Assembly: GCF_000279535.1 (NCBI RefSeq)
Contig: NZ_ALCH01000004.1
Span: 255,501 to 319,500 of the forward strand
From: Streptococcus infantis SPAR10
Lineage (GTDB): Bacteria; Bacillota; Bacilli; Lactobacillales; Streptococcaceae
Direction: 5' to 3'
Length of the DNA: 64,000 nt
A program made the position numbers and the translations under genes. The notes beneath the pieces were generated by a model. It saw nothing but the letters and a program-made list of their open reading frames with translations, did not search any database and was not told the origin of the DNA. Shown in pieces: positions 40,133 through 48,726 of the stretch; positions within the stretch are counted from its first letter, which is position 1, and each line of letters begins with the position of its first letter.

Positions 40133-42289
40133 ATGAATTTTTCAAAAACGAATGAATGCTTTGAAAAATCAAAACTGTGGATTTCTTATCTTTTTATTTT
40201 CATTTCGATTTTAAGTATGAGTTCGCTAATTTATAAAGTAACCAATCCGATTTATAAGGGACTTTCAGCAGTTGTTGTTCTGTCAATTTGTTTAACTTTA
40301 TTTTTTAATTGGAAACGAATAGAGATAGATAAGAAGTTTCTTACCCTATTTGGTCTTTTAGTGGGCAGTCACTTTTTATCAGCGCTCATTAATAGATCTG
40401 GACACCTGCTCGGAAATATGGTTGAAATTTTCTTTATGCTGGCTTATGTTTTATTATTTACCATGGTAAAACCTAATCAGCTAAGGAAGTTGTTAGGTAT
40501 GATTGCAGGAACCATACAGATTGTCTCATTTGCTTCGGCTATATTTGCTTTTGCTTTATTACTTTCAAGAGTTTTAATTCTATTTCAGATTGGAGAGAAC
40601 TCTTATTATTACGGAGTAATGAATGGCCGATTATGGGGACTTGTTAACCCTAACGCCAGTGCGATTTTCTCATACATTAGTATAGTTTTTGCTATGTATT
40701 TAATACATAAGGGAAGCAAATACTCTGTTTATTTTAAAATTAATAATATCATTCAGTTAGTTTATTTTGCAACTATGCAGAGTAGGGGCGCACTTTTATC
40801 AGTTCTTCTAATGCTAGTATTCTATTGTGTTTTTGTCGCTAGGGGAAAATTTGCCAAAAAATGGCTAACTTTTCTAGTAGCTAGTATCTTATTAATAGGT
40901 AGCAATATTGGTATTAGTTATTTAACATCGGTATATATTTCAGCGGCCAAGGCAACTGTAATTGACTTAAATAAAGGTGAATCTTATTCTGAAACTGATT
41001 CGGATGTTGCTAAGAAAAATGGGGAGCTTCACTTGATTGAAACAACTCCAAGTGGACGTACATATATTTGGAAAAATGCAATCAAAATGGGACGTGCAAA
41101 ACCTCTATTTGGTTATGGTGTTCGAAACGTATCAGATTATTACACAAAATATTTTAGTAAATTTGAAATTAAAAACTCACTTATTGGAGGTAATTTCCAC
41201 AATATCTTTGTTACCATTTTTGTGAGTTCCGGATTCTTGGGCCTCTTTTCTTTCATACTTATCATTGTTTATGTAGGTTTCCGCTTTGTTTCTTACTTGA
41301 TTAAATCCAAGAAAAATACTGAAAAACTGATTATGACTCTATTCTTTGGAATTTTATTTGGTCAGTTGTTTGAGAGCCAAATTATGTATTCAACCAACTT
41401 CATCAACATCATTTTTTGGTTAGTTGTGGGATATGGTCTAATGATCTGTGAAAAAGAAAAAAATATTCGTTACAAAGAAGTAACTGATATTTCTGAAATT
41501 CAACAAATGGAGTTAGGAATCATGGAGTATATCCATGAAGTGTGTCATAAAATTGGTGTCAAATACTTCTTGTCCTATGGTAGTTTAATTGGTGCAGTTC
41601 GTCATAAAGGCTTTATTCCTTGGGACGATGACATGGATATTTGTATGCTTCGTGATGATTATGAAAAGCTGCAAGATTATATGATTGCACATCCAGACGA
41701 GCGCTATGAATTAATGTCTTATAAAAATAATGTCAATTATGTCTATCCATTTATGAAAGTTCAAGACAATCACACCTATTTGGTTGAAGAAGATGTTCGA
41801 ATTGATTCAGATATGGGGATTTATGTTGATATTTTCCCCGTAGATGGTTATGAAGATGATCAGGCATTTAAGGACAAGATGACCAAGATTATTAAAAAGC
41901 GTCAATTAAGTTGTTACACTTTTAAAGGAATTACCAATACTAAAAGTGTAGTAAATTCAATTATCCGCTATATTTCTGTTATTATCTTTTATTTCACTAA
42001 CACAAATAAGTATGTTTCCCAGATTGATGAATTGGCTAAATCTAGAAAAGTAGAAGATTATGAATTGGTGGACTATGTTGTCTATAAAGATATGAATAAG
42101 CCCGTTTGGAAACGTGAGTGGTTAGAACAAGTTGAAGCTGGTAGCTTTGAAGGTAAGAAATTTATGATTCCAAAACATTATCATGAAGTTTTAACTTCAG
42201 ATTATGGAAATTATATGCAGTTACCACCAGTTGAGCAACAAGTTTCGCATCATGACTTCAAATTGTGGAAGATTACTGAAAACCAATAG
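40133..42289 (+). CDS. O-antigen ligase/polymerase-like membrane protein fused to a LicD domain
   Basis: A 718-aa two-part protein. Residues 1 to about 440 hold some ten hydrophobic helices with O-antigen ligase/Wzy features: SRGALLSVLL in a mid helix, then a large loop with GRTYIWKNAIKMGRAKPLFG and a HN pair before the last helices. From about residue 449 a full LicD domain begins (SYGSLIGAVRHKGFIPWDDD, C-terminal LPPVEQQVSHHDF). The join is continuous, without a stop or frameshift. I start at 40133, 6 nt after AAGGAG. The first half would polymerise or transfer a lipid-linked glycan on the outer face; the LicD half should be cytoplasmic. It could couple polymer export with phosphocholine decoration, but no activity is shown. 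Confidence 0.8.
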   Translation: MNFSKTNECFEKSKLWISYLFIFISILSMSSLIYKVTNPIYKGLSAVVVLSICLTLFFNWKRIEIDKKFLTLFGLLVGSHFLSALINRSGHLLGNMVEIFFMLAYVLLFTMVKPNQLRKLLGMIAGTIQIVSFASAIFAFALLLSRVLILFQIGENSYYYGVMNGRLWGLVNPNASAIFSYISIVFAMYLIHKGSKYSVYFKINNIIQLVYFATMQSRGALLSVLLMLVFYCVFVARGKFAKKWLTFLVASILLIGSNIGISYLTSVYISAAKATVIDLNKGESYSETDSDVAKKNGELHLIETTPSGRTYIWKNAIKMGRAKPLFGYGVRNVSDYYTKYFSKFEIKNSLIGGNFHNIFVTIFVSSGFLGLFSFILIIVYVGFRFVSYLIKSKKNTEKLIMTLFFGILFGQLFESQIMYSTNFINIIFWLVVGYGLMICEKEKNIRYKEVTDISEIQQMELGIMEYIHEVCHKIGVKYFLSYGSLIGAVRHKGFIPWDDDMDICMLRDDYEKLQDYMIAHPDERYELMSYKNNVNYVYPFMKVQDNHTYLVEEDVRIDSDMGIYVDIFPVDGYEDDQAFKDKMTKIIKKRQLSCYTFKGITNTKSVVNSIIRYISVIIFYFTNTNKYVSQIDELAKSRKVEDYELVDYVVYKDMNKPVWKREWLEQVEAGSFEGKKFMIPKHYHEVLTSDYGNYMQLPPVEQQVSHHDFKLWKITENQ

Positions 42290-42332
42290 ATTATTATTTA
42301 AACAAAGAAGTAGAGATTAGGAGCGATAAATA

Positions 42333-43145
42333 ATGTCTGAAAAAATCTTAAGCCTTGAAGAAATCAAGCAAATTGAGCTTGGAATTCTAGAATACTTACA
42401 CCAAGTTTGTGAAAAACATGATATCAAATATTTTATCGATTTTGGCACTTTATTAGGTGCAGTTCGTCATAAAGGTTTTATTCCTTGGGATGATGATACA
42501 GACATTTCTTTAGCTAGAGATGAATTTGAAAAGTTATATGCAGTTCTAAAAAATGATAACCACCCATACTATAAGCTGATTTCTTTTAGAGAAACCAAGG
42601 GATATCCATATAGTTATATGCGAGTTTACGATATTCGAACACTGAGAGATTCGAATCTTTTAGATTCAAGTGTTGTTCTTGGAACTTGTGTAGATGTCTT
42701 TCCGTATGATGGTCTTGTTACAGACGAACAAGATCGTAAGAAAATGAAGCTCTATAAGCAATTAATTCGTCTATCGTCGTTAAACTTTAAGGGAATTAAA
42801 TATGAAAATGGAGGAATTAAAAATCTTCCTCGTTATATTGCATCAGCAATATTTAGATTTACTTCTCCTCAATTGTGGAATCAAAAACTTGAACAACTTG
42901 CATTAAAATACAGTGTTGAAAATTCTACAGACTTAGTTTGTTCAACTTATGACTCTTACTATCCAGCTGGTATTAAAAAAGAATGGTTGTATGATACAAT
43001 TGATATGCCGTATGAAAATCTAATTCTAAAAGTACCAAGAAGATACCATGAGATTCTTGTCTATGAGTTTGGTGAAGATTATATGACCCCACCCCCTGTT
43101 GACCAACAGACACCAGGGAATGAAAACAATTATTGGATTGATTAA
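42333..43145 (+). CDS. LicD family phosphotransferase, third LicD domain
   Basis: A 270-aa LicD protein with IDFGTLLGAVRHKGFIPWDD and the C-terminal MTPPPVDQQTPGN. Its core is very similar in DNA to the LicD half of the upstream fusion (both encode GAVRHKGFIPWDDD with near-identical codons), so the two probably arose by duplication. It follows the fusion gene after 43 bp, which holds a TTAGGAGCG ribosome-binding site. Confidence 0.85.
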   Translation: MSEKILSLEEIKQIELGILEYLHQVCEKHDIKYFIDFGTLLGAVRHKGFIPWDDDTDISLARDEFEKLYAVLKNDNHPYYKLISFRETKGYPYSYMRVYDIRTLRDSNLLDSSVVLGTCVDVFPYDGLVTDEQDRKKMKLYKQLIRLSSLNFKGIKYENGGIKNLPRYIASAIFRFTSPQLWNQKLEQLALKYSVENSTDLVCSTYDSYYPAGIKKEWLYDTIDMPYENLILKVPRRYHEILVYEFGEDYMTPPPVDQQTPGNENNYWID

Positions 43146-43182
43146 TGAAAGAGTATATAAAAAAGAGAAAGTTGAATGCCTT

Positions 43183-45510
43183 ATGAAAACTATGAAAAAA
43201 TCAATATTACTTAGTGCCTTGATCTTATCGGCATCAATAATTCAAGCACAAACAGTGAATGCAGATACTATTTCAACAGGTTCAGGGAATCGTATCCACT
43301 TTATCAATACAAAAGCTAACTCTGGAAGTGATGCTATTTTACTAGAAAGTAATGGCCACTATGCTTTGATTGATATGGGAGAGGATTATGATTTTCCGGA
43401 TGGAACGGATACACGTTATCCTAATCGATGGGGAATCTCTATTAACAATTATCAAGTTTTGGAAGATCGGTTGATTCGCCACCTTGATCAATTAGGTGTC
43501 AAGAAATTAGATTTTATATTAGGAACTCATGTTCATAGCGACCATATAGGTGGAGCAGATGAAATTCTTAATCGCTATCAAGTCGATAAATTCTATTTGA
43601 AAAAATATTCGGATCAACGAATTACAAGTACTTGGGGATTGTGGGATAACCTCTTCAATTATGATAATGCTCTTCGTGCTGCACAGAATAAGGGAGTTAC
43701 ACTTATTCAAGACATAAAAGATGAAGATAGCAAGTTCAAATTTGGGGACATGGATATTCAGCTTTATAATTATAAAAATGAATATGATTCTGATGGGAAC
43801 TTAAAAAGAGTTCTTGATGATAATTCCAATTCAATTGTTGCAGTAGTAACTGTAGCAGGAAAAAGAATTTATCTTGGTGGTGATTTGGATAATGCTGAGG
43901 GAGCTGAAGATAAATTAGGGCCTGTTATTGGAAAAGTAGATATGATGAAATGGAATCACCACTACGATGCCAAGGTTTCTAATACAATTGGTTTCATAGA
44001 TCACCTTTCTCCTAGTATGATTATCCAAACAACTGGAGGAGATATTAACCTCGCTTCAACGAGAGACTATCTAAAAAATAAAAATATTCAAGTGATTCAT
44101 GCATCAAGTAAAACTCAGGATGCAACTGTATTTGATATTAGTGATAAAGGTTTTACAAATATTTCAGGAGATTTTCCGAATATTCCTACTGTTGATGAGA
44201 AATGGTATCAAGAAGATGGTTACTGGAAGTATCGTTTAAAAGATGGTCAGATGGCTATCGGTTGGCAAGATATTGCTGGTGCTACATATTTCTTTAACGG
44301 AAAAGGTCAAATGCAGAGTGGTCGTTGGCTCCGTATCACTGACGAATGGAATGGAGAACCAAAATTTAATGACTACTATCTAAACAATGATGGTAAAATG
44401 CAGACGGGTGGTTGGTTCTATCATGATAATACTTGGTACTACATCCAGTCAAACGGTGCAAGACGTTACAACGAACTAGCTGAAATAGGCGGTAAAAAGT
44501 ACCTATTTGATAAAGATGGTAAAATGCTTACTGGCTCACAAGTCTTTAATGGCAAGAAAATGTTCTTTGCAAGTAGCGGAGCTTTAGAGACAGATGAGAC
44601 AGGCTCTGGTTGGAAAAAGATTGAATCAAACTGGTACTACTTTGATGAAGAAGGAAAACAAATAGTTGGTAAAAAAGAAATCAATGGAGTAACCTACTAC
44701 TTTGATAATAAGGGAGTTATGCAAACAGGTTGGGCCTTGATTGAAGGGCATTGGAACTATTTTGCAAGTTCTGGTGCAATGAAAACAGGTTGGATCAAGG
44801 ATAAAGATACTTGGTATTACTTGGATAAAGAAGGTATCATGCAAACAGGCCTCCAAGAAATCGAAGGTACTCGCTATTATCTAAATGCAAGTGGAGCCAT
44901 GCAAACAGGTTGGAAATGGTTTGATAATCATTATAGCTACTTCACAAGCAGTGGAGCGATGAAAACAGGTTGGCTCAAAGAAAATGGACTTTGGTACTAT
45001 CTAGATAAAGAAGGTATCATGCAAACAGGCCTCCAAGAAATCGAAGGTACTCGCTATTATCTAAATGCAAGTGGAGCTATGCAAACGGGCTGGAAGTGGT
45101 TCGATGACTCATACAGATTCTTTACAAATAGTGGAGCGATGAAGACAGGCTGGCTCAAAGAAAATGGACTTTGGTACTATCTAGACAAGGATGGTATCAT
45201 GCAAACAGGCCTTCAAGAGATAAATGGGGCACGCTATTACCTTAATGCAAGTGGTGCCATGGAAACTGGCTGGAAACAACTGAATGGTAACTGGTACTAT
45301 TTCCAAACAAATGGTTCTCTCCTAAGAAATGGAACAAGTCCTGATGGCTACAAGCTCAATGCAGATGGAATTTGGACGACTGTTACAACCGAGGAAACAA
45401 CTCAGGAACAAACTGTGGCAAAAAGTCAGGGGCATATTTTCGAAACAACAGAAGTTGAGAGAACTCAACAAACAGAAAGCTTATCTGTTACATCTGAGGA
45501 AAAAAATTAA
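43183..45510 (+). CDS. pce: Phosphorylcholine esterase, choline-binding surface protein (Pce/CbpE-like)
   Basis: A 775-aa secreted protein with a signal peptide (MKTMKKSILLSALILSASI, cleavage likely after NADT or VNA). The metallo-beta-lactamase-fold catalytic domain spans about residues 30-340, with HVHSDHIGG (H116, H118, D120, H121), GGDLDN and NHHYD for two zinc ions. It aligns by eye with pneumococcal Pce (IHFIN, GDMDIQLYNY). The rest (about 345-735) is choline-binding repeats of WYYxxxxGxMxTG type. Pce removes phosphocholine from teichoic acid ends, so this gene opposes the LicD genes beside it. Two ATGs (43183, 43192) fit the start; an upstream frame to 43099 lies inside licD. Confidence 0.9.
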   Translation: MKTMKKSILLSALILSASIIQAQTVNADTISTGSGNRIHFINTKANSGSDAILLESNGHYALIDMGEDYDFPDGTDTRYPNRWGISINNYQVLEDRLIRHLDQLGVKKLDFILGTHVHSDHIGGADEILNRYQVDKFYLKKYSDQRITSTWGLWDNLFNYDNALRAAQNKGVTLIQDIKDEDSKFKFGDMDIQLYNYKNEYDSDGNLKRVLDDNSNSIVAVVTVAGKRIYLGGDLDNAEGAEDKLGPVIGKVDMMKWNHHYDAKVSNTIGFIDHLSPSMIIQTTGGDINLASTRDYLKNKNIQVIHASSKTQDATVFDISDKGFTNISGDFPNIPTVDEKWYQEDGYWKYRLKDGQMAIGWQDIAGATYFFNGKGQMQSGRWLRITDEWNGEPKFNDYYLNNDGKMQTGGWFYHDNTWYYIQSNGARRYNELAEIGGKKYLFDKDGKMLTGSQVFNGKKMFFASSGALETDETGSGWKKIESNWYYFDEEGKQIVGKKEINGVTYYFDNKGVMQTGWALIEGHWNYFASSGAMKTGWIKDKDTWYYLDKEGIMQTGLQEIEGTRYYLNASGAMQTGWKWFDNHYSYFTSSGAMKTGWLKENGLWYYLDKEGIMQTGLQEIEGTRYYLNASGAMQTGWKWFDDSYRFFTNSGAMKTGWLKENGLWYYLDKDGIMQTGLQEINGARYYLNASGAMETGWKQLNGNWYYFQTNGSLLRNGTSPDGYKLNADGIWTTVTTEETTQEQTVAKSQGHIFETTEVERTQQTESLSVTSEEKN
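44821..45299 (+). repeat. 180-bp direct repeats in the choline-binding region of pce
   Basis: Units start at about 44821, 45001 and 45181, each coding three 20-residue choline-binding motifs. The first two share an exact 74-bp block (44824-44897 and 45004-45077); the third has drifted. A recent unit duplication is the simplest cause. Confidence 0.85.
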
Positions 45511-45589
45511 TCTACTGAACCTAAAACACAAGCGAGCTAAGAATAGAATTAAGTTTCTAACTGATTTTTAATTAATTTTTTCTACAATA

Positions 45590-45625
45590 AAAACACCTAT
45601 AAAGCTTAAGCGTTATAGGTGTTTT
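45590..45625. terminator. Bidirectional terminator between pce and the flippase gene
   Basis: AAAACACCTATAA (45590-45602), a 10-nt loop and TTATAGGTGTTTT (45613-45625), a perfect stem serving the two convergent genes. Confidence 0.85.
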
Positions 45626-45626
45626 G

Positions 45627-47105
45627 TTAACTTCGTTTGATTTTTGCACGAACTAGATCTAGTGCATAGTGAAGGGTTTTATCCTTAATGATAAAGAGAG
45701 CGAAAGCATAATAGATTGCACATCCGGCGATTGTAGATGTCACCATGCTGAGCATAGCCATATTCACTGTGTATGAATGAACTTGGAAGAGAATTTTACA
45801 GATATAGTAAATTGGAATAAAGCCTAGTGACACAATTGTGTAGCGAGCCAATGTTCCAAAGATTTCTTTCAAATCCAAGAGTTTATGTTTCTGAATAAAG
45901 CGGATTTCAAGCAGAACCACAATTGCCTCAGCAATAATCGTTGTCCCGATGTAGTAGGCAGGAGTAAAGATGTTGTTGAAAAGGAGTAGAGAGTTTAGGA
46001 TGACATTGACACCGCCACCGATAAAGTAGAAAGCTGTTAATCGGTTTTCATGGTCATTGATAAATATAATTTGCTTTCCAAGGATTAATTCGATAGCCCA
46101 GATAATGGTTCGAAAGGCAAAGACGCTTGTTACAATTCCTGCTTCTATATATTTCTCAGAAGAGTAAATAACAGTCGCATAGGTTCCTAAAACCATGATT
46201 CCGATACTAGTCGGAATCATGAGGAAGAAAAAGAGAGATGCACCTTGGTTGACCAGATACTTATAAGAATGAAAATCTTTTTTTCCTAAGTAGTAACCAA
46301 GTCGAGGAATGCTGACATTGATAGCTCCACTCAGGACACTAGCAATCAGCATAACAATACTTGAAGCAATAGTGTAGTAGGAGATGTAATTCTCATCAGG
46401 TCCTTTGGTGATGAACATACGGTCTAGCAAGGTGTAGAGCATATTGGCATTTGCTAGAAGCAACATGGTCAGAAGTGGCTTAGATGCTTTGATGAGTTCA
46501 ATAACTTCGATCTTGACAAAGGAAACTTCTCGTTTAATCCATAGGAAGCTGAGTAGATAGTTGATAATGGTTGTTGCACTCATGATTGTAGCATAAGGAA
46601 CAATATCATCAGGTGTCCTAACGAAAGCGAAGATAGCGACTAACATTCCAATACGAATCACGAGTGTTTTATAAAGGATAAAAGAATAATTCTCATAGGC
46701 TTCATTCATCCATTCGATATTCAGAAATTGGAAGAGAGCTTGGATTCCAAGGATATAGTAAAGAATTTTTAGATTGACAATACTAGTATCAAAATAAATA
46801 AAGAGGAAATAGATAGCTGTTGTTACAACTGAAGTAATGAGCGAAATATAGAACAACTTAGAAAAGACATAATTAATCTTATTTTTGTCATCCTTTACTT
46901 TACTAATTGCTCGAATCCCATAATTGTAAATCCCAAAGGCAGCTAGTGGAATGACAAAGCTTGCCCAGGTGTTAGCTGTGTTAAAGTAGCCGTAATTTGA
47001 TTTACTAAGAATCCGTGTTAGATAGGGATTAGTAATCAGGGGAAAAACGATGTTTAAAATATTGACCAGCAAGCTAGCCAAAGCATTAACTTTTATATTT
47101 TTCAT
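45627..47105 (-). CDS. Wzx-type polysaccharide/teichoic acid flippase
   Basis: A 492-aa membrane protein of the polysaccharide transporter (MATE/MOP) superfamily with 12-14 predicted helices. It starts MKNIKVNALASLLVNILNIV and has the family stretch PLITNPYLTRILSKSNYGYF. Such proteins flip undecaprenyl-linked repeat units. I start at 47105 after AAGAAAG; an upstream frame to 47165 adds non-typical residues. It is on the minus strand, convergent with pce, so it has its own promoter although it likely serves the same glycan. Relation to pneumococcal TacF is possible but not decided here. Confidence 0.85.
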   Translation of the reverse strand: MKNIKVNALASLLVNILNIVFPLITNPYLTRILSKSNYGYFNTANTWASFVIPLAAFGIYNYGIRAISKVKDDKNKINYVFSKLFYISLITSVVTTAIYFLFIYFDTSIVNLKILYYILGIQALFQFLNIEWMNEAYENYSFILYKTLVIRIGMLVAIFAFVRTPDDIVPYATIMSATTIINYLLSFLWIKREVSFVKIEVIELIKASKPLLTMLLLANANMLYTLLDRMFITKGPDENYISYYTIASSIVMLIASVLSGAINVSIPRLGYYLGKKDFHSYKYLVNQGASLFFFLMIPTSIGIMVLGTYATVIYSSEKYIEAGIVTSVFAFRTIIWAIELILGKQIIFINDHENRLTAFYFIGGGVNVILNSLLLFNNIFTPAYYIGTTIIAEAIVVLLEIRFIQKHKLLDLKEIFGTLARYTIVSLGFIPIYYICKILFQVHSYTVNMAMLSMVTSTIAGCAIYYAFALFIIKDKTLHYALDLVRAKIKRS

Positions 47106-47169
47106 GAAACTTTCTTTCTTACATTCTAAAATAGATACTAGTATTATATCACATTCCAACGCCATTCTT

Positions 47170-47198
47170 TTGATAAAATCATTTAAATCTTGTATAAT
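47170..47198 (+). promoter_or_regulatory. mecA promoter
   Basis: TTGATA (47170-47175), a 17-bp spacer, and TATAAT (47193-47198). Confidence 0.75.
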
Positions 47199-47229
47199 AG
47201 ATAGAACTGAAAGTATGAGGTTACGAACT

Positions 47230-47967
47230 ATGAAAATGAAACAAATCAGTGATACGACTTTAAAAATTACTATGTCTTTAGAAGATTTGATGGATCGTGG
47301 AATGGAAATCGCAGACTTTCTCGTTCCACAAGAAAAAACAGAAGAGTTTTTCTATGCCATTCTGGATGAGTTAGAGATGCCAGACAGTTTCTTGGATACA
47401 GGTATGCTTAGCTTCCGAGTGACACCGAAGCCTGATAAGGTCGACGTCTTTGTAACCAAGTCTAAGATTGACCAAAATTTGGATTTTGAGGATTTGGCAG
47501 ACCTTCCTGACATGGATGAACTAGCAAAAATGTCTCCAGATGAGTTCTTGAAAACATTGGAAAAGACCATGGCAGAGAAAACTAAAGAAGACATTGAAGC
47601 TATTCAATCTCTAGAGCAGGTTGAAAAAGAAGAGGAAGCAGCGATTGATGAAATTGCTGAGGTGGATGAAGGGAAAAGAGAACCTTATGTCTACTACATC
47701 CTACGCTTTGACGACTTAACTAGTTTGGTTTCTTTTGCGAAAACAGTTGATTACCAAATGGAGACTTCAGAACTTTACAAAATGAACGACCAATACTATC
47801 TAACAGTCTTGGTTGATGTAGAAGATCATCCAAGTATTTATCCAGCTTGGTTATTGGCTCGCATGCGTGAATTTGCAGATGATAGTGATATTAGCCGTTC
47901 AGTTCTCCAAGAATACGGTCAAATCATCATCAATCACGATGCCGTCCAAGGACTCCAAAAAGTTTGA
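47230..47967 (+). CDS. mecA: ClpC adaptor protein MecA
   Basis: A 245-aa adaptor that delivers ComX and other substrates to ClpCP, shutting off competence. The N-terminal substrate-binding part begins MKMKQISDTTLKITMSLEDL; an acidic linker (about 120-155, EEEAAIDEIAEVDEG) joins the C-terminal ClpC-binding domain (YVYYILRFDDLTSLVSFAK). Start at 47230 follows GAGG; an upstream in-frame stretch overlaps the flippase gene and is not coding. Length equals pneumococcal MecA as I know it. Confidence 0.93.
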   Translation: MKMKQISDTTLKITMSLEDLMDRGMEIADFLVPQEKTEEFFYAILDELEMPDSFLDTGMLSFRVTPKPDKVDVFVTKSKIDQNLDFEDLADLPDMDELAKMSPDEFLKTLEKTMAEKTKEDIEAIQSLEQVEKEEEAAIDEIAEVDEGKREPYVYYILRFDDLTSLVSFAKTVDYQMETSELYKMNDQYYLTVLVDVEDHPSIYPAWLLARMREFADDSDISRSVLQEYGQIIINHDAVQGLQKV

Positions 47968-47975
47968 AGTATTTG

Positions 47976-48010
47976 AAAAAAGACAGAGAAATAGAATTCT
48001 CTGTTTTTTC
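47976..48010 (+). terminator. Terminator after mecA
   Basis: ACAGAGAA (47983-47990) and TTCTCTGT (47997-48004) flanked by an A-run and TTTTTTC. Confidence 0.85.
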
Positions 48011-48161
48011 GTTTTAGATTTGAATTTGATTAGGTTTAGACTATACGATAAATTTTGTAAACTCAATTGAGGTGCTATAGATGAACACTTTCTATTACGT
48101 CACTTAGCTTGCTAAAATAATGAAAAAACGATATCATAGAAAGAAATAAGCGAGGTAAAGT

Positions 48162-48725
48162 ATGGACCAAGGACATTTACAAAAAGAGGTAGAGGAAATC
48201 CTAGAAGATGTGTTGGCAAAGGCTTCTCTCCATGAGGGGGCTCTCTTTGTTTTGGGCTTATCTTCCAGTGAGGTGATAGGAGGACACATCGGGAAAGCCT
48301 CTAGTCAAGAAATTGGAGAATTAATTGTTAAAAGAATCTTAGAAATCTTATCAGCTAAAGGAATCCACCTAGCAGTTCAAGGGTGCGAACATGTTAATCG
48401 GGCCTTGGTAGTAGAACGAGAGGTTGCAATCAAATACAATCTTGAGATTGTTAGTGTTCTTCCGACACTGAACGCTGGAGGATCAGGGCAATTGGCGGCC
48501 TTTCGCTATATGAAAGACCCAGTTGAGGTCGAATTTATCAAAGCTGATGCAGGACTCGATATTGGAGATACGGCTATTGGGATGCATATCAAACATGTTC
48601 AAGTACCGATACGTCCAGTTTTGAGATCAATCGGCCAAGCCCACGTAACTGCCCTCGCTAGTCGTCCCAAGCTTATTGGAGGGGCGCGTGCCCAATACCC
48701 ACAAGATGCTATTAGGAAATTGTAA
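48162..48725 (+). CDS. TIGR01440/UPF0340 family protein (YwlG-like)
   Basis: A 187-aa conserved protein of unknown function. Landmarks are [33 protein letters not shown] and the C-terminal [17 protein letters not shown]. It is found before zmpB in pneumococcus too, as I recall. A promoter TGC-TAAAAT lies at 48110-48118. Its stop is 1 nt before the zmpB start, so the two are probably translated together. Confidence 0.85.
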   Translation: MDQGHLQKEVEEILEDVLAKASLHEGALFVLGLSSSEVIGGHIGKASSQEIGELIVKRILEILSAKGIHLAVQGCEHVNRALVVEREVAIKYNLEIVSVLPTLNAGGSGQLAAFRYMKDPVEVEFIKADAGLDIGDTAIGMHIKHVQVPIRPVLRSIGQAHVTALASRPKLIGGARAQYPQDAIRKL

Positions 48726-48726
48726 A

